Source: Protofrankia sp963555925
GTDB taxonomy: Bacteria > Actinomycetota > Actinomycetes > Frankiales > Frankiaceae
Direction: 5' to 3'
Assembly (NCBI GenBank): GCA_963555925.1
Contig: CAUVXJ010000094.1
Location: 1-64,000, forward strand
Length of the DNA stretch: 64,000 nt
In this document: piece after piece, positions 60,688 to 64,000 of the stretch
How the letters are laid out: each line of letters opens with the position of its first letter
Position numbering within the stretch: the stretch's first letter is position 1
Position numbers and translations under genes: made by a program
The notes under the pieces: generated by a model
The model's database searches: none
What the model saw: only the letters and a program-made list of their open reading frames with translations
Told to the model about the DNA's origin: nothing

Positions 60688-63043
60688 TGGCTTTGATCTC
60701 CTCAAGCATGGCCAGCAGTGCGCCCACCGGCCGCGGGTACTTTTTCTGCCAGGCCGGCAGGGAACCGCTGATGCGATCGAAGTCGTCCTCGGTGCGGACA
60801 GATCCACGAACGGCGCCCACCAGCGCGTGCTGAATCGCTTCATCGCGGGCCGCCCGCCCCACCAGATACCGGAGCGATTCCATCGACGCCGACCGAAGAT
60901 AACTGGTGTTGAACGCCCGATGCCACAACAATCCGACCCGCTGCAGGATCTCCTGATGCTGTTCCGACATCATCAACAGCAGCGGCCGGGTAGGCGCCCA
61001 CGGATCTGCCGGATCCCGCGGTGTATCCAGATCGAGGAGAAGCTGGATGAAGGACAGTGCGCCCACCCGGCGGCGGCTGATCGGCTCGCCGTCATCCGTC
61101 CAGATGCGCAGTTCTTTCAGAACCCGTATCTGCCTCGTCAGAACGGTGGTGACGTTTTCGTCCGGCATCTTGTGGTCGAACAGCTCCAGCACGCTGTTAC
61201 TGATCGCAAGCATTGAGACGACAGTGTCCAGATCCACCGGACCGTCAATATCCGCAAGCTCACGCAGCCGGCGCAGAGCGCGCTCCAGGTCAAGCGGACC
61301 AACCCCGGAGCCCCACGCCCGCATGGCGGCCCACAGGCGTCCGGGTAGATCGGCGTCGTCGAGCCAGCCGGTCCAGTCCCCCCAGTCGGCAAGCATCTCC
61401 ACGACCAACGGAAGAAAATCTCTGGATGTGGCGGGAACCCGGAGGGCCAGTGCTGCTGTCTCGATCTCCTCGGTCCGGCATGTGTCCGCCAGCGGAAGGA
61501 GAACCGCACGCCGGATCTCCTCGAACGACCAGGTGGAAAGGAGCCCGATAGCGGTCGCCACCCGCGCGCGGACAACCGGATCCGGGTCGCCGGCCAGATG
61601 GCACAGCCATTCCAGGAACGCTGGATGCAGGACATCCTGCTCATGCCAGACCCAGTCCAGGACCCGGGCCGGGTACGTCGGGTCACGAAACCTCACGACC
61701 TCAACCTGTGCAGGTCCGTAGTACGTCGGACGGAGCTCGTTCACGATCTCCGCCCGGGCATCCGCGAGCCGGATGCTGCGGTCCGGCGGGAACAGCGGCC
61801 GCGGTGGGCGGTCCGCGGCCCGTACCCGGGCGAGCAGACGTTTTTCCAGGTCGAGCGCGGCCCGGGAAACAGCTGAATACGGAACATCGGCCAGCACGCC
61901 CAAAGTGAGCAACAAGGCCCGTTGCTCAAGCGAGTCATATCCGCGGGCCCACTCGACGAAACGGGTCGATACCAGACCATCCACCCAGGCCTGGATCTCC
62001 GGTCCCGATTTATCCATAGCAAGGCGTTCGCCGAGCATGGCGAGTCCGCTGGCCGAATGACCGTCCCGGCAGATAGCCGTGACGAGCATGTCGATCTCGC
62101 CGTATTCCGCCAACCGCGACCGGCATTCCGAAATCGCCAGACCGGACACGCGTGCATAATGTTCCGCCACGACCTCCAATGCGGGAGGCGGCCGGCCGCA
62201 GTCGACTCGGAACCCGGTCAGCGGATCCCCGAAAACAGTACGATCATCGGCCACGATCACAAGCCACGCGTTCTTCTGCTGCAGGCCGCGCGCCAACCGC
62301 TCCAAATGGTGACTGCGTAGTCCGGCGGCGCCCACCAGGACGTCCGGGTCCAGTACATGCCCGGTGTCCGCGGCGAAAGTTCCAGGATCAAGATGGTGAA
62401 TTTCGGTGTCCGGTTCCAGCCGTCGGTACTCCGGATCCGACGTGGGTTTTTCGCCCGCCCGCCGAGCCATTTCCGTGTGCGCGACCGCGTGCAGAGCATT
62501 GAGTGCGGCGGCGGTGCGCCCCCAGCCCGTCGGTGCCTGCACCATGGCGACATGGCGATCGGTCAGCGCGCGCACGATATCTGCGAAACGCTCGGGTCGT
62601 GCGTAGGCGCCCACGATGCCCGCGAACTCATCGGCGGTCACCGGTCCGGGCTCGAATGTCGCCTGGCCGCCGAAATGGCCCGCGAACGCACCCACTCCAC
62701 CACCGACGCTGCCTTGCCGGCCACCAAATACCACATTGCCGCCGTTGACGACAAGCCGTAGGTAGCTGTTGTTGAGTTCGGCACCCAGCTGTGGAGCGAA
62801 CTGGGACCGTCCGCCGTCCTTGGCGAATTCTCGAAGGCGTTTCTCCGGGTTCCGGCGCGCCCCGTCCACCTTGGGCGTGTCCGCCCCCGGCGTGTCCGCG
62901 CCCTGGTTCCGGACTTGCTTGTCCGGCGGCCCCCGGCGTGCCTCATCGCCCCCGGCGGGCGCCCGGTGCCCGCCGGGGGCCGCGTCCTGCCCGCTCCGCC
63001 CACCGGCGTCGGCCTTCGGTCGTCTCGCATCGTCCTCGGCCAC
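60677..63043 (-). CDS. Large degenerate P-loop protein with helical repeats
   Basis: A 788-residue protein. Residues 1-70 are disordered. Residues 92-117 hold LRLVVNGGNVVFGGRQGSV, a Gly-rich motif shared with the upstream cyclase-like protein. A Walker-A-like QAPTGWGRTAAALNAL (169-184) has Arg in place of Lys. NAWLVIVADDRTVFGDP looks like a Walker B. The C-terminal 400 residues are helical and HEAT-like (DPVVRARVATAIGLLSTWSF). The architecture recalls STAND or AAA+ NTPases with repeat sensor domains, but the nucleotide loop is degenerate. I cannot assign a known family. Confidence 0.65.
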   Translation of the reverse strand: MAEDDARRPKADAGGRSGQDAAPGGHRAPAGGDEARRGPPDKQVRNQGADTPGADTPKVDGARRNPEKRLREFAKDGGRSQFAPQLGAELNNSYLRLVVNGGNVVFGGRQGSVGGGVGAFAGHFGGQATFEPGPVTADEFAGIVGAYARPERFADIVRALTDRHVAMVQAPTGWGRTAAALNALHAVAHTEMARRAGEKPTSDPEYRRLEPDTEIHHLDPGTFAADTGHVLDPDVLVGAAGLRSHHLERLARGLQQKNAWLVIVADDRTVFGDPLTGFRVDCGRPPPALEVVAEHYARVSGLAISECRSRLAEYGEIDMLVTAICRDGHSASGLAMLGERLAMDKSGPEIQAWVDGLVSTRFVEWARGYDSLEQRALLLTLGVLADVPYSAVSRAALDLEKRLLARVRAADRPPRPLFPPDRSIRLADARAEIVNELRPTYYGPAQVEVVRFRDPTYPARVLDWVWHEQDVLHPAFLEWLCHLAGDPDPVVRARVATAIGLLSTWSFEEIRRAVLLPLADTCRTEEIETAALALRVPATSRDFLPLVVEMLADWGDWTGWLDDADLPGRLWAAMRAWGSGVGPLDLERALRRLRELADIDGPVDLDTVVSMLAISNSVLELFDHKMPDENVTTVLTRQIRVLKELRIWTDDGEPISRRRVGALSFIQLLLDLDTPRDPADPWAPTRPLLLMMSEQHQEILQRVGLLWHRAFNTSYLRSASMESLRYLVGRAARDEAIQHALVGAVRGSVRTEDDFDRISGSLPAWQKKYPRPVGALLAMLEEIKASER

Positions 63044-63091
63044 TGGTCTCCTCTGTCAAGGCCGCCGACACCACGAAGAGTTCGGTCGCGG

Positions 63092-63964
63092 CTAACCGAC
63101 TCTGCCGCCGTGGTTTTCCTGGTTGTCCCGCCCCACGACGCGGCCCTGCCTTCCACCCAAGATCACATTGCCGCCGCTGACCGTCATCTCGATCTTCGTG
63201 GCATTGAACCGCGCACCATAACTCACAGCGTTGTCGGTTGGGGCCCGGTAGTCACCTTCCGTGTGGTGGTCATCTTCGTCGTCGGGAGGCATGCCGGGTT
63301 TCTTCCGTGAACCATCCTGGTGGGTTCCGTTCACCGCGGCCGGTTCCTTGCGGGGGCTGCTCGGCTGCGCGATGCCGATTCCGGGGACGTGAACCCAGGC
63401 GCGGGCCTGGTAGGTCTTGACCACGACATCGACCTCGGTGAACGTCTCGGGGCGGATGTTTCCATAGCCGTCACGGACGGCCGCGCGGTGGACGCGTTCG
63501 GAGACGATGACGGCCACGTCGGCCTCGGGTTCGTCGCGCAGCGCCTGGCGCAGCGGCTCGGCGTCGACCAGACGGCACGCCTCGATCACGTCGTGGCCGG
63601 CCCAGCCGGAACCTTCGGGCAGCACCTCACCGTCGTGGATAGCCAGCCGCAGCCGCATCCGCGCCCAGTCGCTGTGGAGATGACGGTCGTGGCGGAGCGC
63701 CACCGCCACCCGGTCGACGAACGGATCGAGCAGCCGGACGATGGAGACGTCGGGCGGGATCATGATCAGCAATCCGTCGCCCCGATCCGCCGCGCTGACC
63801 GCGATGTCGGCCCATTCCCGCCACGGCAACTGCGACTCGGTGAACGCCCGGTTGAGCACCTCACGCAGCCGGTGCCGCAGGTCCCTCTGTGTGCGGCTGT
63901 CGCGGGAGCTCCAACCTTCGATGTCGCCCACCACGATGCGGCGCGATACAGGTTCGTCGAACAC
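63092..63964 (-). CDS. Class III nucleotide cyclase-like protein with Gly-rich C-terminal motif
   Basis: A 290-residue protein from GTG 63964 (AGGAAAGG upstream). VVGDIEGWSSRD carries the first metal Asp (14). AADRGDGLLIMIP carries the GDG and second metal Asp (63). RLAIHDGEVLPEGSGWAGHD then DVIEACRLVDA match the end of the cyclase fold, but the usual substrate Asn is missing (V-I-E-A-C-R). A linker of about 60 residues leads to TVSGGNVILGGRQGRVVGRD (261-280), shared with the next gene. It may be a sensor or a changed cyclase. It is the first gene of the cassette seen here; nothing recognised lies in 63965-64000. Confidence 0.75.
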   Translation of the reverse strand: MFDEPVSRRIVVGDIEGWSSRDSRTQRDLRHRLREVLNRAFTESQLPWREWADIAVSAADRGDGLLIMIPPDVSIVRLLDPFVDRVAVALRHDRHLHSDWARMRLRLAIHDGEVLPEGSGWAGHDVIEACRLVDAEPLRQALRDEPEADVAVIVSERVHRAAVRDGYGNIRPETFTEVDVVVKTYQARAWVHVPGIGIAQPSSPRKEPAAVNGTHQDGSRKKPGMPPDDEDDHHTEGDYRAPTDNAVSYGARFNATKIEMTVSGGNVILGGRQGRVVGRDNQENHGGRVG

Positions 63965-64000
63965 GCGGTACGGCCTTTCCTGAAGGTCGCGTCGGTGGAC

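Overview
The window is high-GC DNA from a free-standing actinobacterial chromosome. The gene order matches the conserved block that in Mycobacterium tuberculosis runs roughly from Rv2836c to Rv2989: rimP-nusA-infB, rip1/ispG/dxr, rpsB-tsf-pyrH-frr, xerC/dprA/comM, rplS-trmD-rimM-khpA-rpsP, ffh, ftsY, smc, fpg-rnc, coaD-rsmD-recG, thiL, ddl, gpsA, cofC, ppk, hupB, leuCD. The F420 gene cofC, a SepIVA-like septation protein and GC near 70 percent all point to Actinomycetota. A Frankia-like genus is my best guess from protein style, but this is inference and not proven. A run of 613 N at 50034-50646 shows that this is a draft assembly.

Layout: 1-2543, translation and transcription factors (infB, ylxR, nusA, rimP, all minus). 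2702-3691, two ferritin-like proteins (plus). 3677-7764, a sulfonate/taurine-type ABC transporter with an Rrf2 regulator and a HAD phosphatase. 7899-12562, the ispG/rip1/dxr isoprenoid and intramembrane-protease cluster. 12851-14417, an unknown protein and an esterase homologue that lacks its nucleophile. 14398-19704, rlmN, cdsA, frr, pyrH, tsf, rpsB. 20051-27000, M23 peptidase, xerC, dprA, comM, yraN, a DUF2469 gene, rnhB, lepB. 27171-33031, rplS to ftsY. 33066-37013, smc and a small coiled-coil protein. 37249-45360, acyP, fpg, rnc, plsX-like, rpmF, yceD, sepIVA-like, coaD, rsmD, recG. 45529-55425, hemerythrin-like protein, rpmB, thiD, thiL, a RAM-domain regulator, DUF3515 lipoprotein, ddl, gpsA, cofC, ppk. 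55544-58954, hupB, leuDC and the divergent IclR regulator.

The last 5 kb (59027-63964, minus) breaks from this core. It holds a tightly packed four-gene cassette: a class III nucleotide-cyclase-like protein, a large protein with a degenerate P-loop and helical-repeat-like C-terminus, a band-7/SPFH-like protein, and a small membrane protein. The first two share a Gly-rich motif (GGNV..GGRQG.V) in otherwise unrelated contexts, which suggests that they dock or co-assemble through it. This is the best candidate in the window for an undescribed signalling or conflict (defence-like) system. A perfect 15-bp inverted repeat lies at the cassette's 3' boundary, next to the core genes.

A second recurring theme is short tandem duplication. 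At least fourteen places carry perfect or near-perfect repeats of 9-18 bp, nearly always a multiple of 3 inside genes and usually in linkers or termini (IF-2, RimP, S2, LepB, TrmD, FtsY, YceD, RecG, IclR and others). No tRNA, rRNA, CRISPR array or insertion sequence was recognised. The only gene-free stretch longer than 300 bases is 19705-20050, the rpsB leader.
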